Shown: in pieces, positions 48,162 to 58,738 of the stretch
Layout: every line of letters starts with the position of its first letter
Numbering within the stretch: position 1 is the first letter of the stretch
From: Prochlorococcus sp. AG-355-N18
GTDB lineage: Bacteria > Cyanobacteriota > Cyanobacteriia > PCC-6307 > Cyanobiaceae
Length of the DNA stretch: 64,000 bases
Direction: 5' to 3'
Assembly: GCA_003278535.1 (NCBI GenBank)
Contig: QCEG01000004.1
Coordinates: forward strand, 1 to 64,000
Position numbers and translations under genes: made by a program
Notes under the pieces: model-generated
Seen by the model: the letters and a program-made list of their open reading frames with translations, nothing else
Database searches by the model: none
What the model was told of the DNA's origin: nothing

Positions 48162-49364
48162 TTATTTTTTAAATTTATAGTTTATTTTTTCTGTACTGGT
48201 TTTTTTGTTTTTAACAATCCACTTTTCAGGCTTTTCATGTTTAGGCCAACTTTGAGAAAAATTTTTTAATAAATTTAAAGAAATTTCAATATTTTTATCA
48301 TTTGTAAGTTCTCTAAATTCAACTATTACTTTAATTTTATTTCCCCATAATTTGTTAGATACTTTCGAAATATTGAATTTATTAATTGGGATATTTTCTT
48401 TCATAATGAAATCATTTAATCTAGATTCAATTACTTCAGGGAAAACAACTTCTCCTCCTGAATTAAAGGCATTATCACTTCTTCCAACAAATTTTAAATA
48501 GTAAGAATTATTGATTTGCTTAATTTCACCAAAATCACTTGTTTGCCACCAACCATTTTTATTTTTGAAATTTTCAGTTTTTAAAGAATCTACTATTTCG
48601 ATTCCAATTCTGGCTGATTTTATTTCGATTAATCCTTGTGCGTTAATTCTTATTTTTGTATCAGGTAGTATTTCTCCAACATTTTTAAAACCCATTAAGA
48701 ATTCTTTTGGTTTTAAACTCGTAACCATTGCTGCTGTTTCAGTTGAGCCGTAACAAGGTGCTAATTTTATTTTTTCTTTTATACATTGTTCTGTAGTTTC
48801 GTCTGAAATTGAAGCTCCACCTACCCAAATTAGATCAAAAATTTTTAGCCAACTAATTCCATCTTTTTGAGCTAAAAGTCTTTGTAATTGGGTAGGTACT
48901 AATGACGTAATCAAATGTTTTTTGTTTTTTTTAAATTTATTTGTGAAAAATAAAAGTTCTCGAGTTCTTTTTATCAAATTCGGAGAAATATTAATATAAT
49001 CACATCCCCAAGTTTGACTTCTAAAAATTGGCATTAATCCACTTATATGGTTCAGGGGTAAAGTATTTAAAATTAAGCAGTTTTGTAATTCAAATCCTTG
49101 CTCTATTAGCCATTGACCTGATGTAGTTGCAGATAATTTAAGATTATTTAAATGGTGAAAACATTGTCTCGGTTTTCCAGAACTCCCACTACTGTTTAAG
49201 ATAATTGCTGGCCCATTTTCAGTAATTGAATTTAATACATCTTTGTCTTCATAAAATTTGTTTTTTACATAAATAATTTTATTCTCTCTAATTTTTTCAA
49301 TAATTTTTTCTACAGATTGAGTTTCGTTATTTTCAACTTCAATAGTATGAATTTTATTTTTCAT
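48162..49364 (-). CDS. menE: O-succinylbenzoate-CoA ligase
   Basis: An AMP-forming acyl-CoA ligase of about 400 residues. NSSGSSGKPRQ is the phosphate-binding motif, and CYGSTETAAMV the adenylate motif; FVGRSDNAFNSGGEVVFPEVIE is the hinge. ATG at 49364 overlaps the menC stop as ATGA, so it is preferred over an upstream ATG at 49376. The C-terminal domain is divergent. Part of a menA-menC-menE run. Confidence 0.9.
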   Translation of the reverse strand: MKNKIHTIEVENNETQSVEKIIEKIRENKIIYVKNKFYEDKDVLNSITENGPAIILNSSGSSGKPRQCFHHLNNLKLSATTSGQWLIEQGFELQNCLILNTLPLNHISGLMPIFRSQTWGCDYINISPNLIKRTRELLFFTNKFKKNKKHLITSLVPTQLQRLLAQKDGISWLKIFDLIWVGGASISDETTEQCIKEKIKLAPCYGSTETAAMVTSLKPKEFLMGFKNVGEILPDTKIRINAQGLIEIKSARIGIEIVDSLKTENFKNKNGWWQTSDFGEIKQINNSYYLKFVGRSDNAFNSGGEVVFPEVIESRLNDFIMKENIPINKFNISKVSNKLWGNKIKVIVEFRELTNDKNIEISLNLLKNFSQSWPKHEKPEKWIVKNKKTSTEKINYKFKK

Positions 49365-50326
49365 AGTTGATCCCATATCTTTTTTGCTTCATTTAAAAAT
49401 AGAAACGAATTAGGGAATTTATTCATTGCTAAACCAGGAACTTTTGGCGTTGGTCCTTGTAATTGTAGAGAAGATAAATGATGGAGCCATCTCTTTCCTA
49501 TTCCAGTTTCAAATGAGGTACTTATAGATATTAAAGCTTTTTTATTTTCTAATTCTCTTAAAAGCTTAACTGGATTATTTTCTTGAGAAGGCCTTCTAAT
49601 TTGCCAACCCTTCCACTCATCAATCAAAGTTGGAAATTTTAAAAGTGATTCGTCTAAAGCTATTGGAATTTTTTTGTTTAGTTCTGTCAGTCCATCAATA
49701 TCATCAACACAGAGAGGTTGTTCTAACCAATCTATATTTTTATTATCTTTCAAAATATCAGCCCATCTATTAGCTATGTCTCTTCCCCAAGAACCATTAG
49801 CATCTATTCTTAACTTAATATTATTACCTATTTTGCTTAAAATTTCTTCTAATTTTGCTTCTTCCTCATGGTTATTTTTTAGTGCTACTTTCCATTTTAA
49901 GGTTAATGATTTTCCAATATCACAATGTCTTTTTTTAATATCATTTAGATCTGAAACTACATTTTCATGATTTAACAATATGGCTGTTTTACCAATTTCA
50001 TCAAAGTAGTAGTTTTCTTTAAAAATTATTTTTCCATTGATCTCAGCTAATGCAGAATTTATTGCAGATTGAATACATGGGTGAAAAATATTTATTAGCT
50101 CAGATAAATTAAATTCTTCTATATACTCAGGGATCATATCTAGTTGTTTCGCACACTTTTTTAAGTCTTTTTTATGTAGCGGTGAAACTTCTCCAAACCC
50201 TATTTTTTTATCATTACTTATTAATTTAATTATCCAACCCGATTTTGTGTGGTAATTGGTTTTAGAATTTTCTACTTTGGCCGATAACTTAAAGCTATAA
50301 GATTTTTTTTGAAATATTAAGTTCAT
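49361..50326 (-). CDS. menC: O-succinylbenzoate synthase
   Basis: A 321-residue enolase-superfamily enzyme. LKWKVALK gives the Lys base, LRIDANGSWG the first metal Asp, and WLEQPL with IALDESL the next acidic ligands. The N-terminal capping domain is short and divergent. Start overlaps the menA stop as ATGA (50323-50326). Confidence 0.88.
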   Translation of the reverse strand: MNLIFQKKSYSFKLSAKVENSKTNYHTKSGWIIKLISNDKKIGFGEVSPLHKKDLKKCAKQLDMIPEYIEEFNLSELINIFHPCIQSAINSALAEINGKIIFKENYYFDEIGKTAILLNHENVVSDLNDIKKRHCDIGKSLTLKWKVALKNNHEEEAKLEEILSKIGNNIKLRIDANGSWGRDIANRWADILKDNKNIDWLEQPLCVDDIDGLTELNKKIPIALDESLLKFPTLIDEWKGWQIRRPSQENNPVKLLRELENKKALISISTSFETGIGKRWLHHLSSLQLQGPTPKVPGLAMNKFPNSFLFLNEAKKIWDQL

Positions 50327-51240
50327 TTATTTAGCAAGTAATTAAATATTAATCCTGTGATTAAACCAATTCCATTAAGAGTTTGAAATTTTATTGCGAC
50401 GAATTTGCAATTTTTTATTGCAGAAGGTTTTGCATACGAAGATTTTAATAAATTTATAAGTTTTATTGCTTGAGGGAAACTAAGCAAATAAAGGATGCAA
50501 AACACTGGAATAAATCCATAAACTATTGTGAAAAGTTGAAAAATATATATTGTAAAAATTATCCAAGGCACAAATTGAGAACCTTTTTTTGCTCCTAAGC
50601 GAACTAAAGGTGAATTTTTCCCATGCTTTTTATCTTCAGAAATTTGATGAAAATGAGAGCAAAATAATACAAGAGTTGTTGCTAAGGAAGGTCCTGAACC
50701 AAGTAATAAAGAAACTTTCCATGGAATATCTTCGAAGTAAATATTAGACGGATTTAACGCAATTAAGATTGCAGAGTACGCAAAAGGTCCAAATGCAAGC
50801 CAGCATAATGGTTCTCCTAAACCTTGATAACCCAATCTAAAAGGAGGACCTTGATATAAATATCCTAAGAAGCAGCAAGCTGCCACCAAAATAAAAATGT
50901 TTATACTTGTTGATACTGAAATAATTAAAATTATTAATAAACCAATAACTAAAGATGTATATGCAATAAATGAAATTATTTTTTTATTTTTTACAAGATT
51001 TATAATTGAATGGAATTTAAATTCATCGATTCCTGTTTCTGCGTCGTATAAATCATTAGTTAGATTTTCCCAAAGTAATATCAAAATTGCAGCTAAAGTA
51101 AATGAAATCAAATTATAAATTTTTACCTCTTCATATTGATTGAGCAAGTAAGCCCCTGTTATTAAAACTGGAAGTATGGCAACAGAATAAAGAGGCCATT
51201 TTATTGCTTTTTTCCATAATTTTTTTTTATCTTCGTCCAT
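50323..51240 (-). CDS. menA: DHNA phytyltransferase (MenA type)
   Basis: A 305-residue UbiA-family prenyltransferase with eight to nine helices. NLTNDLYDAETGIDE contains the Asp-rich Mg-diphosphate motif, and SHFHQISEDKKHGKNSPLVRLG the second. In cyanobacteria it adds phytyl to DHNA to make phylloquinone for photosystem I. Divergent from menF across about 100 bases, so the whole pathway may share one regulatory region. Confidence 0.92.
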   Translation of the reverse strand: MDEDKKKLWKKAIKWPLYSVAILPVLITGAYLLNQYEEVKIYNLISFTLAAILILLWENLTNDLYDAETGIDEFKFHSIINLVKNKKIISFIAYTSLVIGLLIILIISVSTSINIFILVAACCFLGYLYQGPPFRLGYQGLGEPLCWLAFGPFAYSAILIALNPSNIYFEDIPWKVSLLLGSGPSLATTLVLFCSHFHQISEDKKHGKNSPLVRLGAKKGSQFVPWIIFTIYIFQLFTIVYGFIPVFCILYLLSFPQAIKLINLLKSSYAKPSAIKNCKFVAIKFQTLNGIGLITGLIFNYLLNK

Positions 51241-51341
51241 TTTTAATTAACACGCAAAATTAGATAATTATTGAATGTAGTTTATAAATTGAGTTACATT
51301 TTTTACTTTATTGCATCATTTTTAGTTATTTTCAATAAGTA

Positions 51342-52754
51342 ATGAAAAATGATTTAAACTTAACAGATTTTTTAAAAGATGTATTTTCCTCTTTCGATAA
51401 GAAAGTTGAAAATTCTGGATTAGTAAGTATTTGTGTTGAGATTCCTTGTATTGATTTATTCCAAGTTTATGAATTGTTAATAAATCAATATCCGTTTTCT
51501 TCATTTTGGGAGGAATCTGATGGTATTTCATATATAGCTTTCGAGAAGTGTAAATATGTTACTCTGGATGGCCCAAAAAGATTTGAGGTAGCAAAAGAGT
51601 TTAATTCTGAGAATTTTAAAAATTTAATTAACTTAACTAATGAATCGCATAATTCTGCACTTTCAAAAATAATTTATTTATTTTCTTTCTCTGAAAATTT
51701 GAATAATAAGAATTTACCTTCTGATATCCCTAGTTTGGAAGCCATTTTGCCAAAAATATTAATTACTAAAAGTGGCAAGAATTGCTGGTTAAGAATCAAT
51801 GGCCATGTTGAAGGTAAATCATCATTAAGAACATTAATTGAAGAAATATGGACAATTAGAAATCAAGTTATTAATTCTGGCTCAGAATTAATAAAATCAT
51901 CTGGCTTAAAAACTAGTTTTGATTCTCCTTTTATTGATGATTTCTCACGCTCCTTAGAAACTTCTAAAACAAACATGAAAAAAGTAGTAAATAGAGGAAT
52001 TCAATTAGTAGATAAAGATATCCTCGAAAAGATAGTTTTAGCGAATAGGATTAAAATAAAACTTAAAAATAAATTAGATTTAGTAGAAATTTTAAAAAGA
52101 TTTAAAAAGAATCAACCAAATACATGTAGATACGTTTGGAAAAGGAATAGTAAGGATATTTTGTTTGGAGCATCTCCAGAAAAATTATTTTCTTTCTCTA
52201 AACCTAATTTAACTTTAGAGGCTCTTGCTGGAACTATCTCTACTAATTCAAATTTTAAGAAACTCCTAAAAAGTACTAAAGACTTAAAGGAACATAATTA
52301 TGTAATACAACATTTGATTAAATCTTTAGAAGTTTCAAAAATAACAAACTTTAAAAAAAGTGATATCAAGGTAAATTCATTTGGAGATATTTCTCATTTG
52401 CAAACACTCATTTTCTCTAAAGTTGAAAATATTTGTCCTTTTGAATTGCTTAAAAACTTACATCCATCTCCGGCTGTTTGTGGATACCCAAAAAATGCAG
52501 CATTGGATTGGATAAACACTCTTGAGTCTTTTCCTAGAGGAAATTATGCTTCTCCAATGGGTTGGGTTGATTCATCAGGCAATGCTTCATTTCTTTTGGC
52601 AATAAGAGGCGCAAGATGTATTGAAGAAAATATTGAATTTACTGCAGGTTCAGGTATAGTTTCTGGCTCCGTTTTAGAGAAAGAAATAGATGAGATTAAA
52701 TTAAAATTTGAATCTATAGTAAAACAGATATTGTGCGCTAAAAACCCTAGATAA
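51342..52754 (+). CDS. menF: Isochorismate synthase
   Basis: A 470-residue chorismate-using enzyme. The C-terminal catalytic domain (from about 200) has [42 protein letters not shown] and [14 protein letters not shown], which give the Glu and Lys of the MST family. It makes isochorismate for MenD (not in the window). The N-terminus is divergent. Converges with gshB, overlapping by 8 bases. Confidence 0.92.
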   Translation: MKNDLNLTDFLKDVFSSFDKKVENSGLVSICVEIPCIDLFQVYELLINQYPFSSFWEESDGISYIAFEKCKYVTLDGPKRFEVAKEFNSENFKNLINLTNESHNSALSKIIYLFSFSENLNNKNLPSDIPSLEAILPKILITKSGKNCWLRINGHVEGKSSLRTLIEEIWTIRNQVINSGSELIKSSGLKTSFDSPFIDDFSRSLETSKTNMKKVVNRGIQLVDKDILEKIVLANRIKIKLKNKLDLVEILKRFKKNQPNTCRYVWKRNSKDILFGASPEKLFSFSKPNLTLEALAGTISTNSNFKKLLKSTKDLKEHNYVIQHLIKSLEVSKITNFKKSDIKVNSFGDISHLQTLIFSKVENICPFELLKNLHPSPAVCGYPKNAALDWINTLESFPRGNYASPMGWVDSSGNASFLLAIRGARCIEENIEFTAGSGIVSGSVLEKEIDEIKLKFESIVKQILCAKNPR

Positions 52755-53670
52755 TTTCTACTAATTTTTCAATAACTTCCTCTGAAACATTTTTATTGGA
52801 TAAATTTTCTATTTCTCTTAAACCTGTTGGACTGGTTACATTAATCTCGCTAAGCATTCCATTTATTACATCAATACCTACAAAAAATAAACCCTCATCT
52901 TTGAAGTGTTGAGATAATTCTGAGCAGATACTTTTTTCTTTTTCTGTTAATAATGTGGGTTCAGCCTTGCCTCCCATCGCTAAATTACTCCTAAAATCGC
53001 CTCCTTGAGGAATCCTATTTATTGATCCAATTGCTTCTCCGTTTACGATAATTATTCTTTTATCACCCTCTACGACTTCAGGAATAAATTTTTGCATCAT
53101 AACGGGTAATTCTTCTTGAGAAGTGATTAATTCAATGATTGATTTAATTCCTGGAGAATTTTTATTTATCCTTATAACACCTTGACCACCTTTTCCTCCT
53201 AGAGGTTTTATGACTACTTCATTATTTATATTTGCAAAATTAATAAGATCTTTTACCTTACTCGCAACTATTGTAGGTGCCATTAAGTGGCTGTATCTTA
53301 AAGCACCTAGCTTTTCATTCCACGCTCTTAACGATGAGGGTTTGTTAATTACTTTTACTCCTTTTCTTTCGGCAACTTCTAAAAGATGGGTTGCATATAA
53401 ATAAGCCTCATTTACAGGAGGATCTTTTCTCATCCAAATGCAATTAAATTCGGCGAGAGGTATGCAATCATTCTCTTTGAAAGAAATCCATGGAATTACT
53501 TCAACTTTTACGGAAGATGCCCATACTTCATCACCTCTAGCTTCCAGGTCTTGAGGAGTACAACTCCAGATTTCAATATTTTTTTTTGATGATGCTTGCA
53601 TTAAAGCAGCAGTTGAATCTTTTAAGGGATTTATATTTTTAATTGGATCTATTACGAATAGAAATTTCAT
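52747..53670 (-). CDS. gshB: Glutathione synthetase
   Basis: A 307-residue ATP-grasp ligase joining gamma-Glu-Cys with glycine. Motifs include [35 protein letters not shown] and [12 protein letters not shown], with the Mg-binding [14 protein letters not shown] at the end. It follows the glutaredoxin gene by 5 bases, giving a redox pair. Confidence 0.96.
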   Translation of the reverse strand: MKFLFVIDPIKNINPLKDSTAALMQASSKKNIEIWSCTPQDLEARGDEVWASSVKVEVIPWISFKENDCIPLAEFNCIWMRKDPPVNEAYLYATHLLEVAERKGVKVINKPSSLRAWNEKLGALRYSHLMAPTIVASKVKDLINFANINNEVVIKPLGGKGGQGVIRINKNSPGIKSIIELITSQEELPVMMQKFIPEVVEGDKRIIIVNGEAIGSINRIPQGGDFRSNLAMGGKAEPTLLTEKEKSICSELSQHFKDEGLFFVGIDVINGMLSEINVTSPTGLREIENLSNKNVSEEVIEKLVEII

Positions 53671-53675
53671 AAGAT

Positions 53676-53930
53676 CTAGTTTAATAATGCTTCTAATTTA
53701 TTTTCATTTTCTAATGCGTAGAGATCATCGCAGCCTCCGATACCCTTATTATCTATAAATATTTGTGGTAATGTTCTTCTACCATCAGCTCTTTCAATCA
53801 TTAATGCTCTGGCATCTTCGTCGCCATCTATTTTATATTCTGTAAAATTTACATTTTTTTCCTTTAGTAGTGATTTTGCTCGAATACAGAATGGGCAATA
53901 TTGCCAAGTATAAATTTCAACTTTGGACAT
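53676..53930 (-). CDS. grxC: Glutaredoxin
   Basis: An 84-residue dithiol glutaredoxin with active site CPFC (Cys 12 and 15) and the glutathione-binding [18 protein letters not shown]. It uses glutathione made by the adjacent gshB product. Divergent from prfB. Confidence 0.94.
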   Translation of the reverse strand: MSKVEIYTWQYCPFCIRAKSLLKEKNVNFTEYKIDGDEDARALMIERADGRRTLPQIFIDNKGIGGCDDLYALENENKLEALLN

Positions 53931-54006
53931 TTTTTTAAAATAATACTTAGTTTATACTATTAAACAAAAGTGCTTGTTAGATTATAAATAACGATTAAAT
54001 TCTATT

Positions 54007-55129
54007 TTGATAGATATTACAGATTTCAAAAAAGATCTTTCGGAACTAACAGAGCGCCTGGGTAATGCTCAGGATTGTCTTTGACGTTCCAAGATTAAAA
54101 GCGAAAAGGAAAGAGTTAGAGCAAATTTCTGCTCAGCCTGAATTTTGGGATAATCAAAAAGAAGCTAAAAAGCAAATGTTAATCCTTGATGATGTCAAAG
54201 CACAACTCGAATTGTTAGATAAATGGAAAACTTTTATTTCTGATGCTAATGCCTCTCTTGAGCTTTATTCTCTAGAACCCGAAGAGGAAATGATTTTAGA
54301 ATCGCAGCTGGGATTAAAGAAATTAAGAGAGAATTTGGATAAATGGGAATTTGAAAGATTGTTATGTGGTGAATACGATAAGGAAGGAGCAGTAGTTTCT
54401 ATTAACGCAGGTGCGGGTGGAACAGATGCGCAGGATTGGGTAGAGATATTATTAAGAATGTACTCTAGATGGGCCGATAATAATCAAATGAGTCTTGTCA
54501 TTAATGAATTATCTCAAGGAGAAGAAGCAGGTATTAAAAGTGTAACGTTCGAAATTGATGGAAAATATGCATATGGCTATCTGCAACATGAAAAAGGAAC
54601 TCATAGATTAGTAAGAATTTCTCCTTTTAATGCCAATGGCAAAAGACAAACCAGCTTTGCTGGGGTAGAGGTTATGCCAAAATTAGATGATAATATTTCA
54701 CTTGATATACCTGAAAAAGATTTAGAAATTACAACTAGTAGATCCGGTGGAGCTGGAGGACAAAATGTTAATAAAGTAGAAACAGCAGTGAGAATTGTTC
54801 ATTTGCCTTCAGGGATTTCAGTAAGATGTACTCAAGAAAGATCTCAATTACAAAATAAAGAAAAAGCTATGTTACTTTTAAAGTCTAAACTATTAGTGAT
54901 TGCTAAAGAACAACGAGCTGCTGAAGTCGCTGATATTAAAGGTGATATTGTGGAAGCTGCATGGGGCAATCAAATAAGAAATTATGTTTTCCATCCCTAT
55001 CAAATGGTAAAAGATCTTAGGACTATGCAGGAGACTAACGAGTTAGATAGTGTTTTAGATGGTGGACTTGACCCATTTATTCATGAATTATTACGTATGA
55101 ATATTTCTTCGAATGAATCTATTGAATAA
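54007..55129 (+). CDS. prfB: Peptide chain release factor 2 with programmed +1 frameshift
   Basis: RF2 frees peptides at UGA and UAA. Two frames are joined: TTG at 54007 opens a 25-codon frame ([17 protein letters not shown] through AQDCL) that ends in CTT-TGA at 54079-54084, and the main frame resumes +1 at GAC 54083 ([14 protein letters not shown]). The UGA is at codon 26, exactly as in E. coli prfB. SPF ([10 protein letters not shown]) and GGQ ([16 protein letters not shown]) motifs are intact. A conventional call would start at GTG/ATG codons near 54065 and lose the true N-terminus. Full product about 373 residues. Confidence 0.93.
54070..54085 (+). promoter_or_regulatory. RF2 autoregulatory frameshift site
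   Basis: CTTTGAC at 54079-54085 is the classic slip sequence: ribosomes pausing at UGA when RF2 is scarce shift +1 on CUU. An AGGA stretch (54071-54074) lies upstream at a few bases, a weaker match than the E. coli AGGGGG stimulator. Free RF2 level thus controls its own synthesis. Confidence 0.9.
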
Positions 55130-55132
55130 CTA

Positions 55133-55315
55133 ATGAAAAATAAAAACGAAATTTTAGAAAAAAAAGTTTCTCCTCCAAGCTTTATAAAGCTTGCTATGAG
55201 AAATATGGTAAGGAAAGGCTCAAAAAGTATTTCTCATTTTTCAATAACCTTTCTAGTTTTAATTGGGATATTAATACTTGTGGCCACAATAGGTAAGCCC
55301 AATATTCCAGTTTAA
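55133..55315 (+). CDS. DUF3285 small membrane protein
   Basis: A 60-residue protein of the cyanobacterial DUF3285 family: PPSFIKLAMRNMVRKGSKS followed by one membrane helix, FSITFLVLIGILILVATIG. Function unknown. It begins 3 bases after prfB and precedes ybeY by 6 bases, so it is probably co-transcribed with both. Confidence 0.88.
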   Translation: MKNKNEILEKKVSPPSFIKLAMRNMVRKGSKSISHFSITFLVLIGILILVATIGKPNIPV

Positions 55316-55321
55316 GAATGT

Positions 55322-55861
55322 ATGAAAGAAAAAATTATTTCTGAAATAAATTTAGATTTGGTTTTTCAATGTAATGATTTCTCTCAATTTTCAAATAAGT
55401 TAAAAGATACTAAAACTCATCTTATTTTTGAATCTATTTTTTGGGAGAAAGTTTTTTTATCTTGGATAAATACTATATTAAAAAAAGAGGATTATGAATT
55501 ACCAAATTATATTTTTGAAAAAAAATCTTTTTCATTAGGCTTACAGATAATATCTAATCAAGAAATTGCTTCTTTGAATAAGAAATGGATGCAAAAAAAT
55601 GGTCCAACTGATGTTCTATCTTTTCCAATTATTTCTGATGAATCTCTAAAGAATTTAGATCATATAGAGTTGGGAGATATTTTTATATCATTAGAGATGG
55701 CACTTGAGCAATCTTATGAATATAAACATTCAATCTATAGAGAGATGATCTGGTTGGCTAGTCATGGATTTTTACATCTTTTGGGATGGGAACATAATAA
55801 TGAGCATGATTTAGAAAATATGTTAAATTTCCAAGAATATTTAATTACTAGATTAGATTAA
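55322..55861 (+). CDS. ybeY: Endoribonuclease YbeY
   Basis: A 179-residue metal-dependent RNase of 16S rRNA 3' maturation and ribosome quality control. [17 protein letters not shown] is the H-x3-H-x5-H zinc motif, preceded by [11 protein letters not shown] and GDIFIS. The N-terminal 60 residues are longer than in E. coli, as in other cyanobacteria. Followed by dgkA after 6 bases. Confidence 0.94.
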   Translation: MKEKIISEINLDLVFQCNDFSQFSNKLKDTKTHLIFESIFWEKVFLSWINTILKKEDYELPNYIFEKKSFSLGLQIISNQEIASLNKKWMQKNGPTDVLSFPIISDESLKNLDHIELGDIFISLEMALEQSYEYKHSIYREMIWLASHGFLHLLGWEHNNEHDLENMLNFQEYLITRLD

Positions 55862-55867
55862 AAATAA

Positions 55868-56278
55868 ATGGAAAAAAAAATAAACTATTTAGAAAATAGA
55901 AAAGAATCATACAAAACTTCTAGTAATGTATTTATAAGTTTTAAGTATGCTTTCAGTGGTATTAGTTATGTTTTACAAACTTCAAGAAATTTTAAAATTC
56001 AATTAATTTTTGCAGTTACAAGTTTAATAATTGGTTTTTTACTAAAAATTAGTCTAAGTAATTATGTTATTTTGATTGCAACAATAATGTCTGTTTTAAT
56101 ATTAGAAATATTGAACACATCTATTGAATCAATCGTTGATTTAGTAGTGAAAAAAGAATTTAGTATTTTGGCTAAAATTTCAAAAGATACTTCTGCAGGA
56201 GCAGTATTATTAGCTTCCATTAATTCTGTTATTATTGCTGTATATATCTTTGTTCCTAAAATAAAGTTGTTATTTTAA
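55868..56278 (+). CDS. dgkA: Diacylglycerol/undecaprenol kinase
   Basis: A 136-residue membrane kinase of the prokaryotic DgkA family with three helices. FISFKYAFSGISYVLQTSRNFKIQ, LEILNTSIESIVDLVVK (catalytic Glu/Asn helix) and SKDTSAGAVLLASIN are diagnostic. Gram-positive and cyanobacterial members act on undecaprenol. The ybeY-dgkA order is widely conserved. Confidence 0.93.
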   Translation: MEKKINYLENRKESYKTSSNVFISFKYAFSGISYVLQTSRNFKIQLIFAVTSLIIGFLLKISLSNYVILIATIMSVLILEILNTSIESIVDLVVKKEFSILAKISKDTSAGAVLLASINSVIIAVYIFVPKIKLLF

Positions 56279-56290
56279 ATCCATATAAAT

Positions 56291-56887
56291 ATGTTTCTTG
56301 TTATTGATAATTACGATAGTTTTACTTATAACCTTGTTCAATATTTAGGAGAACTTTCAGTTGAGCATGAAATAACTAAACAATTAATAGTTAAAAGAAA
56401 TGATGAAATTACTTTAGAAGAAATTATCAAACTAAATCCTGGTGGAATTCTCTTATCTCCAGGTCCAGGTAATCCAGATCAATCTGGAATTTGTCTGCCA
56501 ATTCTAAAAAAATTATCTAAAAATATTCCGACCTTGGGAGTTTGTTTAGGTCATCAAGCTTTGGCCCAAGCTTTTGGAGGTAAGGTTATAGTTGGGAAAG
56601 AACTTATGCATGGTAAGACATCCAAAATATTTCATAATCAAAAAGGATTGTTTAAAGATATCGAGACTCCATTTGTGGCTACTAGATACCATAGTCTTAT
56701 AGTTGATTCAAGTTCCTTACCATCTTGTTTCGACATAACTGCGACTTTAGAAGACTCAACAATTATGGCTATCTCTCATAAAGAATATAAACATTTACAT
56801 GGGGTACAGTTCCATCCTGAAAGTGTGTTGACGCAATTTGGTCATAAATTAATTAGTAATTTTCTAAAAATGGCTGAACAAAAGTAA
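56291..56887 (+). CDS. trpG: Anthranilate/aminodeoxychorismate synthase, glutaminase subunit
   Basis: A 198-residue class I glutamine amidotransferase. The nucleophile Cys is in LGVCLGHQALAQAFG, and the His-Glu pair in HGVQFHPESV; DNYDSFTYNLVQYL is the N-terminal motif. It supplies ammonia to TrpE and perhaps PabB, as one amphibolic subunit in many bacteria. Confidence 0.94.
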   Translation: MFLVIDNYDSFTYNLVQYLGELSVEHEITKQLIVKRNDEITLEEIIKLNPGGILLSPGPGNPDQSGICLPILKKLSKNIPTLGVCLGHQALAQAFGGKVIVGKELMHGKTSKIFHNQKGLFKDIETPFVATRYHSLIVDSSSLPSCFDITATLEDSTIMAISHKEYKHLHGVQFHPESVLTQFGHKLISNFLKMAEQK

Positions 56888-56906
56888 AATAAAAAAAAAT
56901 AATATT

Positions 56907-57632
56907 ATGATTTCTCAAATTAAAAACTTTTTATTTTTGATATTAGTGAGCTCTTTTTTACCTACCTCATTATTGGCAAGGAACTTAGGAATAAAAAGTT
57001 TGGGACATAGTAGTTTTTTAATTACTAGTGCAGATAAATCTATTCTTATAAATCCCTTTAAAGCAATAGGTTGTGCAAGTAATCTAAAGGAGCCAAAAGA
57101 AGTCAACGTAGATTTTATTTTGGCTAGTTCTAGGCTTCCAGATGAAGGATATAACCCTAATGATCAATTAATGTTCGTTGAGCCAGGAATCTATCAATTT
57201 GAGGATATTTTATTAAATGGAATTTCTGTACCACATGACAGAGTAGATGGAAGAAGATTTGGGATGGCAACTGTTTGGAGTTGGGAGCAGAATGATCTTA
57301 AAATTGTTCATATGGGAGGAGCTGCTGGTGATATTGATATAAACAGTCAAATTATTTTGTCTGGTCCAGATATATTGTTTATTTCAATTGGAGGAGGAAT
57401 AAAATCTTACAATGGTAAAGAAGCCTCAAAAATAGTTAAGCTTCTAAAACCTAATGTAGTTATTCCTGTTCACTTTGAACACGGCAAAAAAATTAATAAA
57501 GAATGTGATTTCTCAAATGCTGATTTATTTATCGAAAATATGAAAGATTTTAAAGTAAAATATGTTGGAAAAGATTTTCAAATAAAACCTAAAAGAATCG
57601 ATCAAAATACAATTTATATTTTCAGTAATTAA
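56907..57632 (+). CDS. Exported metallo-beta-lactamase-fold hydrolase
   Basis: A 241-residue protein with a likely signal peptide (about 1-24, ending SLLARN) and a UlaG-like fold: IKSLGHSSFLI, PHDRVDGRRFG and VVIPVHFEHGKK. The HxHxDH zinc motif of typical members is not evident (the segment reads LASSRLPDEGYNP), so metal binding may be reduced. Last gene of the plus-strand run from prfB; tail to tail with hisC. Confidence 0.78.
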   Translation: MISQIKNFLFLILVSSFLPTSLLARNLGIKSLGHSSFLITSADKSILINPFKAIGCASNLKEPKEVNVDFILASSRLPDEGYNPNDQLMFVEPGIYQFEDILLNGISVPHDRVDGRRFGMATVWSWEQNDLKIVHMGGAAGDIDINSQIILSGPDILFISIGGGIKSYNGKEASKIVKLLKPNVVIPVHFEHGKKINKECDFSNADLFIENMKDFKVKYVGKDFQIKPKRIDQNTIYIFSN

Positions 57633-58738
57633 TTTTTTAAATCTAATATCTTGTAATTGTCCCAGAAAAAAATCATTTGTTCTTTAGTTCCAATACTAAC
57701 CCTTATAGAATTACTGATATCTTTTTTGTTTTCCATACTTCTAATAAGAATACCTTTTTCTCTCATCTGTTGTATTAAGATTTTAGGATCTTTTTTTGGC
57801 CAAATTAAGAAATAATTACCTCCACTAAAGTGAGTTCTGATTTTTGTTGATTTAAATTTATTTAAAATCCATTCCCTCGCCTTTTTTACTTCTAAAACAT
57901 AATTATCAATATATGATTTGTCTTTAAGTGCTGCTAATGCAGCTGTTATAGCAAAGCTGTTTACATCATATGGTCCTGTAACTTTATTAATGTACTGAAT
58001 TAAACTTTTATTACCAAAAGTAAAACCTATTCTTAAACCAGCTAGACCTGCAGTTTTTGAAAGAGATTGGATTATTAGTATATTTTTATTCTTTTCAAAA
58101 TCTATCGATTCAAGAAGACTATCTCCATTAAATTTTTCATATAGTTCATCAACAACTATTAATGAATCTTTATTGATATTGGCTAAATTAATTATTTCAT
58201 GAGAGCTTAGAACAGTTCCTGTTGGATTATTTGGATTGCAAATAAATATTAACTTTGGATTATGCTTTATTATTTTTTTCCTAAATTCTTCGATGGGGAA
58301 TAGAAAATTTTCTCCAATGTAAGAACAACTTATTTTTTTCATTCCTCGGATTTCTGCACAAGGAGAATAGTAACCAAAAGTTGGATTTGTGGTTAGAAAT
58401 ATTTGATCTTTTTCTCCAAAGCAATTGAAAATTGCATTTATTGCTGCATCTGCTCCATTGAAAATTCCGATTTCATCATTACCAAATTTTCTTGAATCAA
58501 GATATTTATCACATAAAAATTTTTTTAAAAAATTATATTCTGGATAAATTGAAATCTCATCTAATTTTATCGCTTGTAATGCCTCTATAACCTTAGGACT
58601 TGGACCGAAAGTATTTTCATTAAAGTCTAAGCGGAGTAAATTTCTTCTATTTTCTAAAGGTGCAGAGTAAGACTGCATATTTATTATTTCTTCTCTTGGT
58701 TTTGGGAAAAGATTATTTAATGGATCAAAATCATTCAT
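57629..58738 (-). CDS. hisC: Histidinol-phosphate aminotransferase family enzyme
   Basis: A 369-residue class I/II aminotransferase. LDFNENTFGPSPKVIEAL, CNPNNPTGT and the PLP Lys in IIQSLSKTAGLAGLRIGF are typical of HisC. Other amino acids (aromatic) may be accepted; substrate cannot be settled by eye. ATG overlaps the argS stop as TAATG, so translation is coupled. Confidence 0.87.
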   Translation of the reverse strand: MNDFDPLNNLFPKPREEIINMQSYSAPLENRRNLLRLDFNENTFGPSPKVIEALQAIKLDEISIYPEYNFLKKFLCDKYLDSRKFGNDEIGIFNGADAAINAIFNCFGEKDQIFLTTNPTFGYYSPCAEIRGMKKISCSYIGENFLFPIEEFRKKIIKHNPKLIFICNPNNPTGTVLSSHEIINLANINKDSLIVVDELYEKFNGDSLLESIDFEKNKNILIIQSLSKTAGLAGLRIGFTFGNKSLIQYINKVTGPYDVNSFAITAALAALKDKSYIDNYVLEVKKAREWILNKFKSTKIRTHFSGGNYFLIWPKKDPKILIQQMREKGILIRSMENKKDISNSIRVSIGTKEQMIFFWDNYKILDLKN

